A stretch of 9,358 nt of DNA from CALAED01 sp937891035 (GTDB taxonomy: Bacteria > Actinomycetota > Actinomycetes > Streptosporangiales > Streptosporangiaceae). A program made the position numbers and the translations under genes. Location of the stretch: positions 1-9,358 of the forward strand of contig DASQSZ010000101.1 in assembly GCA_035642125.1 (NCBI GenBank), in the 5' to 3' direction. Of the stretch, positions 1-5,775 are shown one piece after another. Positions within the stretch are counted from its first letter, which is position 1, and every line of letters begins with the position of its first letter. The notes below the pieces were generated by a model. That model was given only the letters and a program-made list of their open reading frames with translations. It did no database searches and was not told where the DNA came from.

Positions 1-57
1 CGACACCCGCACCCGCTCCACCGGCTGATCCGGCTCAGTGGTCGCGCGTCCGTACAC
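1..57 (-). CDS. Possible start of the gene after comEA (partial, cut by window edge)
   Basis: A GTG codon at 57-55 on the minus strand opens a frame that stays open for 19 codons to the window edge. A purine-rich GGGAGG lies 8 nt upstream and could be its ribosome binding site. An in-frame stop sits two codons before the GTG, so no longer start is possible. The visible peptide (VYGRATTEPDQPVERVRVS) matches nothing I can recognise. In many bacteria comEC, the DNA-channel protein of the uptake machinery, follows comEA in the same direction, so position alone makes comEC the leading guess. The 110-bp gap after comEA is longer than usual for tightly coupled genes. The frame is too short to exclude chance. 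Confidence 0.27.
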   Translation of the reverse strand, partial: MYGRATTEPDQPVERVRVS

Positions 58-167
58 GTCTCAGGCCTCCCGCCACGCTCCGTTCGCTGCCCCACCGGCC
101 TCAATCGCTGATCGCGCGGTCGGCCGTACGCATCGGTGCCGGTGGGCGAGATGTGGTCAGCGCGGCG

Positions 168-947
168 TCACACGCGGACCAGCGCCTTGATGTCGTCGAA
201 CTTGCGGGAACCGATGCCCGTGACCTCTTGGAGCTCTTCGACGGCGCGGAAACCGCCGTGCTGGGTGCGGTAGTCGACGATCCGGCGGGCGAGCACCGGG
301 CCAACTCCGGGCAATCCGTCGAACTGCTCCAGAGTCGCGGTGTTGAGATCAAGCTGGGCGCCCGGCGCCGCCCCCGGCACGGCGGTGCTTGCGGGCGGGG
401 CGGGCGCCGCCTGCGGGGCGGGCTTTTGGCCGACGACGATCTGCTCACCGTCGACAACCGGTCTGGCGAGGTTGAGCCCGCCGGGGCCGGCGCCCGAGCG
501 CAGGCCACCCGCGACCTTGATGGCGTCGACCACCCGCGCCCCCGGCCGCAGGGTGACGACGCCCGGGCGCCGGACCTTTCCGATGACGTCGACGACCAGA
601 GCGGCGGGCGAGGTCGGCGTGGCGGCCGGCTGGGCGGCGAGCGAGGGGCGTATCGCGGCGGCCGGCAGGGGCTGCGGACGCGGCCGGGACAACCATAGGA
701 AACCGACCGCGGCCAGCGCGGCGACGACGCCGACCGCGATGAGTGCCCGGGCGCCCGACAGACCCGGGTCCCAGGACCGCTCGGGAGGCTCGGGTGCCGA
801 CTGTAGGTTCGCCGCCGGCGGCACGTGCCGCCCCGCGACGTCCGGGGGCAGGCCGGGCCTGGGTGGCCGCGTTGTCAGCAGCGCGCGCAGCCGATTCGGC
901 GCGACCGTGTCACCACGGCCGCGCCGTCCGGTATCGGTGCTTCTCAT
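168..947 (-). CDS. comEA: ComEA-like membrane-anchored helix-hairpin-helix DNA-binding protein
   Basis: ComEA proteins bind incoming double-stranded DNA outside the membrane and hand it to the ComEC channel. From the ATG at 947 the protein has 259 residues. It starts with a basic, proline-rich cytoplasmic segment, followed by one membrane helix near residues 67-87 (ALIAVGVVAALAAVGFLWL). An Ala/Pro-rich spacer and an SLBB-type domain near 118-174 (VVDVIGKVRRPGVVTLRPG onward) come next, then a second Ala/Pro linker and two helix-hairpin-helix motifs at 199-259 (LNTATLEQFDGLPGVGP, then LQEVTGIGSRKFDDIKAL). This order is the standard ComEA layout. The start is uncertain: no good Shine-Dalgarno precedes 947. 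The frame extends upstream to an ATG at 1112, which would put the CelR-type palindrome inside the gene and adds only low-quality sequence. A GTG at 980 is another option. The family call is secure. Whether the organism is naturally competent cannot be told from here. Confidence 0.9.
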   Translation of the reverse strand: MRSTDTGRRGRGDTVAPNRLRALLTTRPPRPGLPPDVAGRHVPPAANLQSAPEPPERSWDPGLSGARALIAVGVVAALAAVGFLWLSRPRPQPLPAAAIRPSLAAQPAATPTSPAALVVDVIGKVRRPGVVTLRPGARVVDAIKVAGGLRSGAGPGGLNLARPVVDGEQIVVGQKPAPQAAPAPPASTAVPGAAPGAQLDLNTATLEQFDGLPGVGPVLARRIVDYRTQHGGFRAVEELQEVTGIGSRKFDDIKALVRV

Positions 948-999
948 GGCGGCCCACGCTAAGGAGGACAGCCACCGCACAACCAGACCTGGTGTCTTC

Positions 1000-1008
1000 T
1001 GTGGACAA
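1000..1008 (-). promoter_or_regulatory. Single DnaA-box match (TTGTCCACA)
   Basis: The minus strand reads TTGTCCACA, the preferred DnaA box of Streptomyces and relatives. It lies about 55 bp upstream of the assigned comEA ATG. A 9-mer match in a window this size could be chance, and no second box is nearby, so this is not an origin. A role in DnaA control of comEA is conceivable but unsupported. Confidence 0.25.
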
Positions 1009-1081
1009 CCCGGGATTTCGTTGGCCGCCGGGCTCCGCACCGAACCGGTCGTCCATACAAAAGATCCGCATTGTCCCATGC

Positions 1082-1097
1082 GTGGGAGCGCTCCCAC
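1082..1097. promoter_or_regulatory. CelR/CebR-type operator, distal copy (perfect 16-bp palindrome)
   Basis: GTGGGAGCGCTCCCAC is a perfect palindrome. Its inner 14 bp are identical to the known Thermobifida fusca CelR site and match the CebR box of Streptomyces. Those sites bind LacI-family repressors that release DNA in the presence of cellobiose-type sugars. This copy lies about 290 bp upstream of the repressor start and about 135 bp upstream of the assigned comEA start. It may serve as an auxiliary operator for the repressor promoter or act on transcription toward comEA. No strong promoter overlaps it in either direction. Confidence 0.85.
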
Positions 1098-1145
1098 AAA
1101 CGGGCCTTGCAAGTTTTTCGACCTTAACGCCCGAGATCACAGCGG

Positions 1146-1159
1146 GAAAGCGCTCTTTC
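1146..1159. repeat. LacI-operator-like inverted repeat (GAAAGCGCTCTTTC)
   Basis: GAAAG and CTTTC arms flank a CGCT core, giving a 14-bp near-palindrome with one mismatched pair. The shape resembles degenerate operators of LacI-family proteins, which often centre on CG with A/T-rich shoulders. It lies between the two perfect operators and might be a weak site for the same protein or a site for another regulator. No function is shown. Confidence 0.35.
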
Positions 1160-1169
1160 ACGAATTTTC

Positions 1170-1188
1170 ATGGGTTTCACAGACCCAT
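1170..1188. repeat. Inverted repeat with 6-bp arms (ATGGGT / ACCCAT)
   Basis: ATGGGT at 1170-1175 pairs exactly with ACCCAT at 1183-1188 across a 7-nt spacer. It lies just upstream of a TTGACG hexamer (1192-1197) that lacks a matching -10. The shape would suit a dimeric regulator or a small hairpin. Arms this short can arise by chance. Confidence 0.25.
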
Positions 1189-1289
1189 CAGTTGACGTCC
1201 GTCACCGATCGTGCCCGGCCAGAGCATTCTGACGACCACTTCTCGACTGCCGGGCGAAACGCGGATCTAACACAATCGTCACACATCCC

Positions 1290-1318
1290 TTGACAGCCGT
1301 GATGCCCGGATTGATATT
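1290..1318 (+). promoter_or_regulatory. Sigma70-like promoter of the LacI-family repressor gene
   Basis: A perfect -35 hexamer TTGACA (1290-1295) is followed after 17 bp by GATATT (1313-1318), which matches four of six consensus -10 positions. Transcription would start near 1325, inside the proximal operator, and leave a leader of about 50 nt before the GTG at 1376. An alternative -10, TGATAT, has a 16-bp spacer. The exact -35, the spacing and the operator position make this the clearest promoter in the window. Confidence 0.75.
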
Positions 1319-1332
1319 TGGGAGCGCTCCCA
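1319..1332. promoter_or_regulatory. CelR/CebR-type operator, proximal copy (overlaps transcription start)
   Basis: TGGGAGCGCTCCCA is a perfect 14-bp palindrome, identical to the established CelR site. It begins at the base after the -10 box and should cover the +1 site. A bound repressor here would block initiation, so the downstream LacI-family gene is very likely autoregulated. This assumes the neighbouring protein is the one that binds, which its family and position support. Confidence 0.9.
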
Positions 1333-1360
1333 CCACCCCGCCGCTGGGCGTTCCGCCCGG

Positions 1361-1367
1361 AAGGGAG
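1361..1367 (+). promoter_or_regulatory. Ribosome binding site fixing the GTG start of the repressor
   Basis: AAGGGAG ends 8 nt before the GTG at 1376. It supports that start over in-frame codons further downstream. Confidence 0.7.
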
Positions 1368-1375
1368 TCTTCCTC

Positions 1376-2401
1376 GTGTCCCCCACAGGAACGGTCGTCG
1401 AGCCCGCGGCTGTATCCGTGCCGACGCTGGCCCAAGTGGCCGAGCTCGCCGGCGTCTCACCTGCGACAGCGTCCCGCGTCATCAACGGATCAGCCCGCGT
1501 CAGTCACCATGCACGCGCACAGGTGGAAGACGCGATCCGGCGCCTCGGTTACGTCCGTCATCGGCCATCGTCCCGGCCGGCCGGGCGCTCGACAGGGTCG
1601 ATCGCCGCGGTGGTCTGCGAAGACAGCACGCGTGTCTTCGCCGACCCGTTCTTCGCCCGCGTCTTGCACGGCGCGCGCCGGGCGCTCGGCAAGTCCTCCC
1701 AGCTCGTCATCTTGATGGCGGGCGGCGGTCAGCAAGCGGTGGCCGGTTACCTCCGGGGCGGCCACGCGGCCGGTGTGCTACTGGTCAGCACCCGGGGCGA
1801 CCATCCGCTGCTGCATGCCGCCGCCGGAGTGCCCGTCGTACTGGCCGGCCGGCCGCAGGCGGACAGCTGGATCCCCCACGTCGACATCGACGACCGCGGT
1901 GGCGCACGCGCCGCGGTCGAACATCTGCTCAACTCGGGGCGCCGTGCCATCGGCACCATCGCCGGACCACCCGACACGATCCTCGGCGCGGATCGGCTGG
2001 CCGGCTACCGAGACGCCGTCACCGACGCGGGCATGCTCAGCTCAGGCCTCGTCGCCTATGGCGACCTCCGTCAGGCTTCGGGCGAGCACGCCATGAACCG
2101 CCTGCTCGACCGGTGGCCCACCATCGACGCCGTCCTGGTGGCCTCCGACCTCATGGCCGCCGGCGCCATGCGCGCGCTCCACCGGGCCAAGCGCCGAGTG
2201 CCCGACGACGTGGCCGTCATCGGGTTCGGCGACTCCGCCATCGCGCAGCACCTGCGGCCTCGGCTGACGACCGTGCACCAGCCGCTTGAGGAGATGGGCG
2301 CCCGCGCCACCCACGAACTGCTGTCCCGCATCGCGGGCAAGCCAGTCACCGGCCAGAGCATCGTCCTCAGCACGAAGCTGATCGTCCGCGAATCCGCATA
2401 A
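1376..2401 (+). CDS. LacI-family transcriptional repressor, CelR/CebR-like (cellulose utilisation)
   Basis: This 341-residue protein has the normal LacI-family length and layout. A helix-turn-helix occupies residues 17-38 (TLAQVAELAGVSPATASRVI), followed by the hinge and YVRHRP region near 60-65. A periplasmic-binding-protein-like sugar domain runs from about residue 74 to the end, with typical signatures (DIDDRGGARAAVEHLL, DAVLVASDLMAAGAMRAL, VPDDVAVIGFGDS, TTVHQPLEEMGARA). It probably represses cellulase genes and its own gene until a cello-oligosaccharide binds; this rests on known CelR/CebR homologues and on the two exact CelR boxes upstream. The extra 15 or so residues before the helix-turn-helix are unstructured. 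The GTG start is supported by AAGGGAG at 1361-1367. It is the first gene of the plus-strand unit and is separated from the GH48 gene by 267 bp. The ligand cannot be deduced from sequence, and a different sugar specificity remains possible. Confidence 0.92.
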   Translation: MSPTGTVVEPAAVSVPTLAQVAELAGVSPATASRVINGSARVSHHARAQVEDAIRRLGYVRHRPSSRPAGRSTGSIAAVVCEDSTRVFADPFFARVLHGARRALGKSSQLVILMAGGGQQAVAGYLRGGHAAGVLLVSTRGDHPLLHAAAGVPVVLAGRPQADSWIPHVDIDDRGGARAAVEHLLNSGRRAIGTIAGPPDTILGADRLAGYRDAVTDAGMLSSGLVAYGDLRQASGEHAMNRLLDRWPTIDAVLVASDLMAAGAMRALHRAKRRVPDDVAVIGFGDSAIAQHLRPRLTTVHQPLEEMGARATHELLSRIAGKPVTGQSIVLSTKLIVRESA

Positions 2402-2407
2402 GTCCGG

Positions 2408-2550
2408 CGTTAGCCCTCCTCCCCGCCCCGCTCTCCCTCCGTCCCCCAAGCCGACCCTCTCCCCTAAAGCCCCTAAGGCACCAAGGCTCTCGAAGCCCCT
2501 CAAGCCCTCGAAAGCCCCTCGAAAGCACCCTCAAGCTACCGAGCCCCTCA
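2408..2550 (+). repeat. C-rich, G-poor tract with about 10-bp phased AAGCCCCTC-like repeats
   Basis: The region directly after the repressor stop is strongly pyrimidine-rich (2414-2468). It then becomes a degenerate array of the unit AAGCCCCTCG. AAG cores occur at about 2467, 2475, 2483, 2493, 2502, 2512, 2523 and 2533, with a related AGCCCCTC at 2542. The spacing is 8-11 bp, close to one helical turn. A C-rich, G-poor transcript without a hairpin is what Rho-dependent termination sites look like, so this could end the repressor mRNA. The phasing could alternatively reflect a protein-binding array or simple slippage. No coding frame here is convincing. Confidence 0.5.
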
Positions 2551-2597
2551 CCTCATTGATGTCCACCTAGGGGTGTTGGCCCCACCACCCCCATCCC

Positions 2598-2619
2598 GTC
2601 GCGCTCGCGTGAGCGCGAC
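2598..2619 (+). promoter_or_regulatory. Perfect 9-bp hairpin in the GH48 leader
   Basis: GTCGCGCTC (2598-2606) pairs exactly with GAGCGCGAC (2611-2619) around a GCGT loop, ending 36 nt before the GH48 ribosome binding site. In DNA it is a near-continuous palindrome and could be an operator. In RNA it would be a very stable stem that might protect the mRNA or slow upstream transcription. Its core does not match the CelR box. Confidence 0.45.
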
Positions 2620-2655
2620 CCCGCGGGTTCAGCGTGCCCGTGGTCAGCTCTCCTC

Positions 2656-2661
2656 AGGAGG
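2656..2661 (+). promoter_or_regulatory. Strong ribosome binding site fixing the GH48 start
   Basis: AGGAGG ends 7 nt before the ATG at 2669. A classic signal peptide follows, so the longer open frame reaching back to 2573 is rejected as the start. Confidence 0.88.
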
Positions 2662-2668
2662 AATCCCC

Positions 2669-5632
2669 ATGAAAAGACGCCGTCGATGGCGGCCGATCCT
2701 GGCGCTCGGAGCCGCCGCTTCGTTGCTCCTCGGCGCCTTCGTGACGACGGGTGCACCCGCGTTCGCCGCCGTCCAGTGTCAGGTCGACTACGCCAAGAGC
2801 GACTGGGGCTCCGGGTTCACGGCCAACATCACCATTCGCAACTTGGGTGACCCGGTCAACGGCTGGACCCTCCGCTACTCCTACAGCGGCAACCAGCAGC
2901 TGCAGAGCGGCTGGAACGGCACATGGACGCAGTCCGGGCAAAGCGTCACGGTCACCAACGCGGGCTGGAACGGCAACCTCGCCACCGGTGCCAGCACCAC
3001 CACGAGCGCGAACTTCGGCTATAGCGGCACGAACTCTGACCCGACCAACTTCTCCCTCAACAACGTCCCGTGTAACGGCGCCAACGCGGCACCGACGGTC
3101 TCCATCACCAGTCCGACCAACGGCCAGCGCTTCCCGGTCGGCAGCAACGTCACGGTGAACGCAACCGCCGCCGACACCTCACCCGGCACCGTCGCGCGGG
3201 TCGAGTTCTTCCGCAACGGCATGCTCGCCGGCACCGACACCTCATCGCCCTACAGCTTCACCCACACCAGCCTGCCGGCCGGCAACTACACCCTGCAGGC
3301 GCGGGCGATCGACGACCTGGGCGCCTCGGCGACCGCCGAGGTCGCCATCGTCGTCGATGCCGGACCCACCTTGATGGTGAGCCCGGCGGCGGTCAGCGTG
3401 CCGGAGGGCGGGACACAAAGCTTTAACGTACGCCTGTCCACGCAGCCGTCCGGAAACGTCACCGTGTCCGCGGTTCGCAGCGCCGGTGACGCCGACATCA
3501 CGGTCTCCGCCGGCGGCTCGCGCACGTTCACCACGTCCAACTGGAACACGACGCAGAGCGTGACGCTGGCCGCGGCCCAGGACGCCGACCAGTCCCCCGG
3601 CCAGGCGACGATCACAGTGAGCGCCACGGGCTATCCGTCGGTGCCGGTCACCGCAACCGAACAAGACGATGACGGACCCGCGCAAAGCTCGTACATCCAA
3701 GAGTTCACGACTCAGTACAACAAGCTCAAGGCCCCGGGGAACGGCTACTTCTCGCCCGAGGGCATCCCGTATCACTCGATCGAGACGCTGATGGTCGAGG
3801 CTCCCGACCACGGGCACGAGACCACGTCCGAGGCGTTCAGCTTCTGGCTCTGGCTCGAGGCGCAGCACGGCCGGGTCAGCGGCGACTGGGCGCCGTTCAA
3901 CCAGGCGTGGACGACGATGGAGACCTACATCATCCCGTCCTCGGCCGGTCAGCCCGGTGGCCAGTCCACCTACAACGCCAACGACCCGGCCGACTACGCG
4001 CCGGAGTTCAACCAGCCGAGCGGATACCCGTCGCCGCTGGACGCCAACATCACCGCCGGTCAGGACCCGCTGGCAGGCGAGTTGCAGCAGACATACGGCA
4101 ACCGGCTCATCTACCAGATGCACTGGCTGCTGGACGTCGACGACGCCTACGGCTTCGGCACCGGCCGTACCAGCGCCGAGTGCGGCGACAACACGCAGCG
4201 AGTGACCTACATCAACACCTATCAGCGCGGCCCGCAGGAGTCGGTCTGGGAGACCGTGCCGCACCCGTCGTGTGAGACCGGCCGGTTCGGCCAGTCGGGC
4301 TCCGGATTCCCGCCGCTCTTCGTCCAGGGCTCCGGCGCCAACCAGTGGCGGTACACCTCCGCCCCGGACGCCGACGCGCGCGCCGTGCAGGCCGCGTACT
4401 GGGCGCTGCGCTGGGCGACCGAGCAGGGCAGGCAGTCGCAGATCTCGGCCACGGTCGCCAAGGCGGCCAAGATGGGCGACTTCCTGCGGTACGCGATGTA
4501 CGACAAGTACTTCAAGAACCCGGGCTGCGCCTCGCCCTCCTGCCCCGCCGGCAGCGGCAAGAGCAGCTCCAACTACCTGCTGAGCTGGTACGCCGCCTGG
4601 GGTGGCGACATCAGCAACGCCTGGTCCTGGCGGATCGGCTCCAGCCACAACCACGGCGGGTACCAGAACCCGGTCGCCGCGTGGGCGTTGTCGCCCGCCG
4701 GGCCGGCGGCGCTGCGCCCGCAGTCGCCGTCCGCGGCCGCGGACTGGCAGCAGAGCCTGACCCGTCAGGTGCAGTTCTACAAGTGGCTACAGTCGGCCGA
4801 GGGCGCCATCGCCGGCGGTGCGACCAACAGCTGGGACGGCGCCTATGCGGCACGCCCGGCCGGGGCGCCGCAGTTCTTCGGTCTGTCGTACGACGTCGAC
4901 CCCGTCTACCACGACCCGCCGTCGAACCAATGGTTCGGCTTCCAGGCGTGGGGCATGCAGCGGCTGGCGGAGCTGTTCTTCTTGGTCCCGTCCCAGACGA
5001 TGGCCAAGTCGGTGCTGGACAAGTGGGTGACCTGGGCGATCTCCCAGACCACCCTTGGGTCCGGCAGCTCGTTCCAGATCCCGAACGAGATGACTTGGAG
5101 CGGCGCCCCGGCGGCCAACTTCAACACCAACACCGGCACGCCCGCGGACAACCCCGGCCTGCACGTCACGGTGCGCAACCGCACCAACGACGTGGGTGTC
5201 GCCGCCGCCTACGCCCGTACGCTCATCTACTACGCCGCCGCCACCCCAGACAGCACGCTGGGACAGCAGGCCAAGCAGACCGCCAAGGGGCTGCTCGACC
5301 GGCTGCTGTTGCTCAAGGAGACGCGCGGCATCACCGTTCCGGAGACGCGCAACGACTACAACCGGTTCGATGACGCGTGGAGCTCCGCCAACCAGCAGGG
5401 CCTCTACATTCCGCCGGGCTTCTCCGGGCGGATGCCGAACGGCGACCAGATCAACTCCAGCTCGACGTTCATCAGCATCCGTTCCTTCCTGCGGAACGAC
5501 CCTGAATGGCCGAAGGTGCAGGCCTACCTGAACGGCGGCTCGGCGCCCAGCTTCACCTACCACCGATTCTGGGCTCAGTCCGACATCGCCATGGCGCTGG
5601 CCGACTACGGGAGCCTGTTCCCCGCCGGCTGA
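2669..5632 (+). CDS. Secreted GH48 reducing-end cellobiohydrolase with N-terminal CBM2
   Basis: This 987-residue exoglucanase should release cellobiose processively from reducing ends of cellulose (family GH48 activity, EC 3.2.1.176). A signal peptide with a basic n-region covers residues 1 to about 34 (MKRRRRWRP... APAFAA). A CBM2 cellulose-binding domain follows at about 36-136, with terminal cysteines C37 and C135 and aromatic candidates W46, W82 and W100. A bacterial Ig-like module spans about 141-231 (VEFFRNGMLAGTDTSSPYSF). A Calx-beta-like module spans about 234-334 (VSVPEGGTQSFNVRLS). The GH48 catalytic domain runs from about 340 to the end. In the motif VEAPDHGHETTSEAF, E377 and E388 have the same 11-residue spacing as E44 and the acid E55 of Cel48F, so E388 is the probable catalytic acid. 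The segment APDADAR at 565-571 probably holds the proposed base; that placement is my inference. No Pro/Thr linkers separate the modules. The gene is intact and precedes a GH9 gene, the classic synergistic pairing. Confidence 0.96.
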   Translation: MKRRRRWRPILALGAAASLLLGAFVTTGAPAFAAVQCQVDYAKSDWGSGFTANITIRNLGDPVNGWTLRYSYSGNQQLQSGWNGTWTQSGQSVTVTNAGWNGNLATGASTTTSANFGYSGTNSDPTNFSLNNVPCNGANAAPTVSITSPTNGQRFPVGSNVTVNATAADTSPGTVARVEFFRNGMLAGTDTSSPYSFTHTSLPAGNYTLQARAIDDLGASATAEVAIVVDAGPTLMVSPAAVSVPEGGTQSFNVRLSTQPSGNVTVSAVRSAGDADITVSAGGSRTFTTSNWNTTQSVTLAAAQDADQSPGQATITVSATGYPSVPVTATEQDDDGPAQSSYIQEFTTQYNKLKAPGNGYFSPEGIPYHSIETLMVEAPDHGHETTSEAFSFWLWLEAQHGRVSGDWAPFNQAWTTMETYIIPSSAGQPGGQSTYNANDPADYAPEFNQPSGYPSPLDANITAGQDPLAGELQQTYGNRLIYQMHWLLDVDDAYGFGTGRTSAECGDNTQRVTYINTYQRGPQESVWETVPHPSCETGRFGQSGSGFPPLFVQGSGANQWRYTSAPDADARAVQAAYWALRWATEQGRQSQISATVAKAAKMGDFLRYAMYDKYFKNPGCASPSCPAGSGKSSSNYLLSWYAAWGGDISNAWSWRIGSSHNHGGYQNPVAAWALSPAGPAALRPQSPSAAADWQQSLTRQVQFYKWLQSAEGAIAGGATNSWDGAYAARPAGAPQFFGLSYDVDPVYHDPPSNQWFGFQAWGMQRLAELFFLVPSQTMAKSVLDKWVTWAISQTTLGSGSSFQIPNEMTWSGAPAANFNTNTGTPADNPGLHVTVRNRTNDVGVAAAYARTLIYYAAATPDSTLGQQAKQTAKGLLDRLLLLKETRGITVPETRNDYNRFDDAWSSANQQGLYIPPGFSGRMPNGDQINSSSTFISIRSFLRNDPEWPKVQAYLNGGSAPSFTYHRFWAQSDIAMALADYGSLFPAG

Positions 5633-5660
5633 CGCCGTTTCCTCCGACCGATGACAAAGC

Positions 5661-5696
5661 GGCCGGGGCGGGCGACCCTCATCGCCCGCCCCGGCC
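5661..5696 (+). terminator. Perfect 15-bp hairpin between the GH48 and GH9 genes
   Basis: The arm at 5661-5675 (GGCCGGGGCGGGCGA) pairs without mismatch with 5682-5696 around a CCCTCA loop, starting 28 nt after the GH48 stop. No U-tract follows, so it is not a canonical intrinsic terminator, though U-less hairpins are often proposed as terminators in actinobacteria. It could partly terminate, or cap the 3' end of a processed GH48 mRNA and set the GH48:GH9 ratio. Its position within 143 bp of non-coding DNA makes accidental coding pressure an unlikely cause. Confidence 0.65.
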
Positions 5697-5701
5697 CTCA
5701 C

Positions 5702-5759
5702 CCAGACCCGGCCTCTCCACCGACCAAGACCCGGCCCCTCACCAAGACCCGGCCCCCGC
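5702..5759 (+). repeat. Three short tandem repeats (CCAAGACCCGGCCCCTC-like) before the GH9 gene
   Basis: Two near-identical 18-bp units lie at 5724-5741 and 5742-5759, both beginning CCAAGACCCGGCCCC. A diverged copy begins at about 5702 (CCAGACCCGGCCTCTCC). They fill the space between the hairpin at 5661-5696 and the GH9 ribosome binding site. They are C-rich and G-poor like the tract upstream of the GH48 gene. They may be slippage products or an RNA or protein binding array. Confidence 0.6.
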
Positions 5760-5762
5760 ACC

Positions 5763-5768
5763 AGAAGG
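5763..5768 (+). promoter_or_regulatory. Ribosome binding site fixing the GH9 start
   Basis: AGAAGG ends 7 nt before the ATG at 5776. A signal peptide follows directly, so the open frame reaching back into the GH48 gene is not used. Confidence 0.7.
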
Positions 5769-5775
5769 CATCACG

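Larger units (their letters stand above)
948..1375. promoter_or_regulatory. Divergent regulatory region between comEA and the LacI-family repressor gene
   Basis: These 428 bp carry no convincing gene. They are less GC-rich than the flanks, with T- and A-runs around 1112-1170, as expected for control DNA. They hold two perfect GAGCGCTC-core palindromes (1082-1097, 1319-1332), two weaker inverted repeats (1146-1159, 1170-1188), a sigma70-like promoter for the repressor (1290-1318) and one DnaA-box match (1000-1008). The two perfect palindromes are about 236 bp apart centre to centre. I find no strong promoter reading toward comEA. A TAAGGT hexamer near 1120 on the minus strand fits the loose actinobacterial -10 pattern but lacks a -35. 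An AAGGAGG at 961-967 on the plus strand is not followed by a start codon. Confidence 0.7.

Noticed and set aside
948..1112. comEA start at the ATG at 1112
   Set aside because: It would make the CelR palindrome coding and adds a Gly/Pro/Cys-containing stretch unlike ComEA proteins. It remains possible because the 947 start lacks a good ribosome binding site.
153..1293. Long plus-strand open frames opposite and upstream of comEA
   Set aside because: They are antisense to a clear ComEA protein, are full of Arg/Pro/Gly, show no domain, and end inside the regulatory region.
2402..2550. CRISPR-like array
   Set aside because: The repeats are only about 10 bp, degenerate and directly abutting. There are no spacers and no cas genes.
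2573..2668. Longer start for the GH48 protein at 2573
   Set aside because: It would place 32 unstructured residues before the signal peptide. AGGAGG at 2656-2661 points to the ATG at 2669.
3242..4654. 470-residue minus-strand open frame inside the GH48 gene
   Set aside because: Stop-free antisense frames are common in high-GC DNA. The composition is Arg/Gly/Val-rich with no recognisable motif, while the plus strand is an intact GH48.
5506..5775. Longer start for the GH9 protein inside the GH48 gene
   Set aside because: The extra 90 residues are out-of-frame GH48 codons and hairpin sequence. The signal peptide and AGAAGG fix the ATG at 5776.
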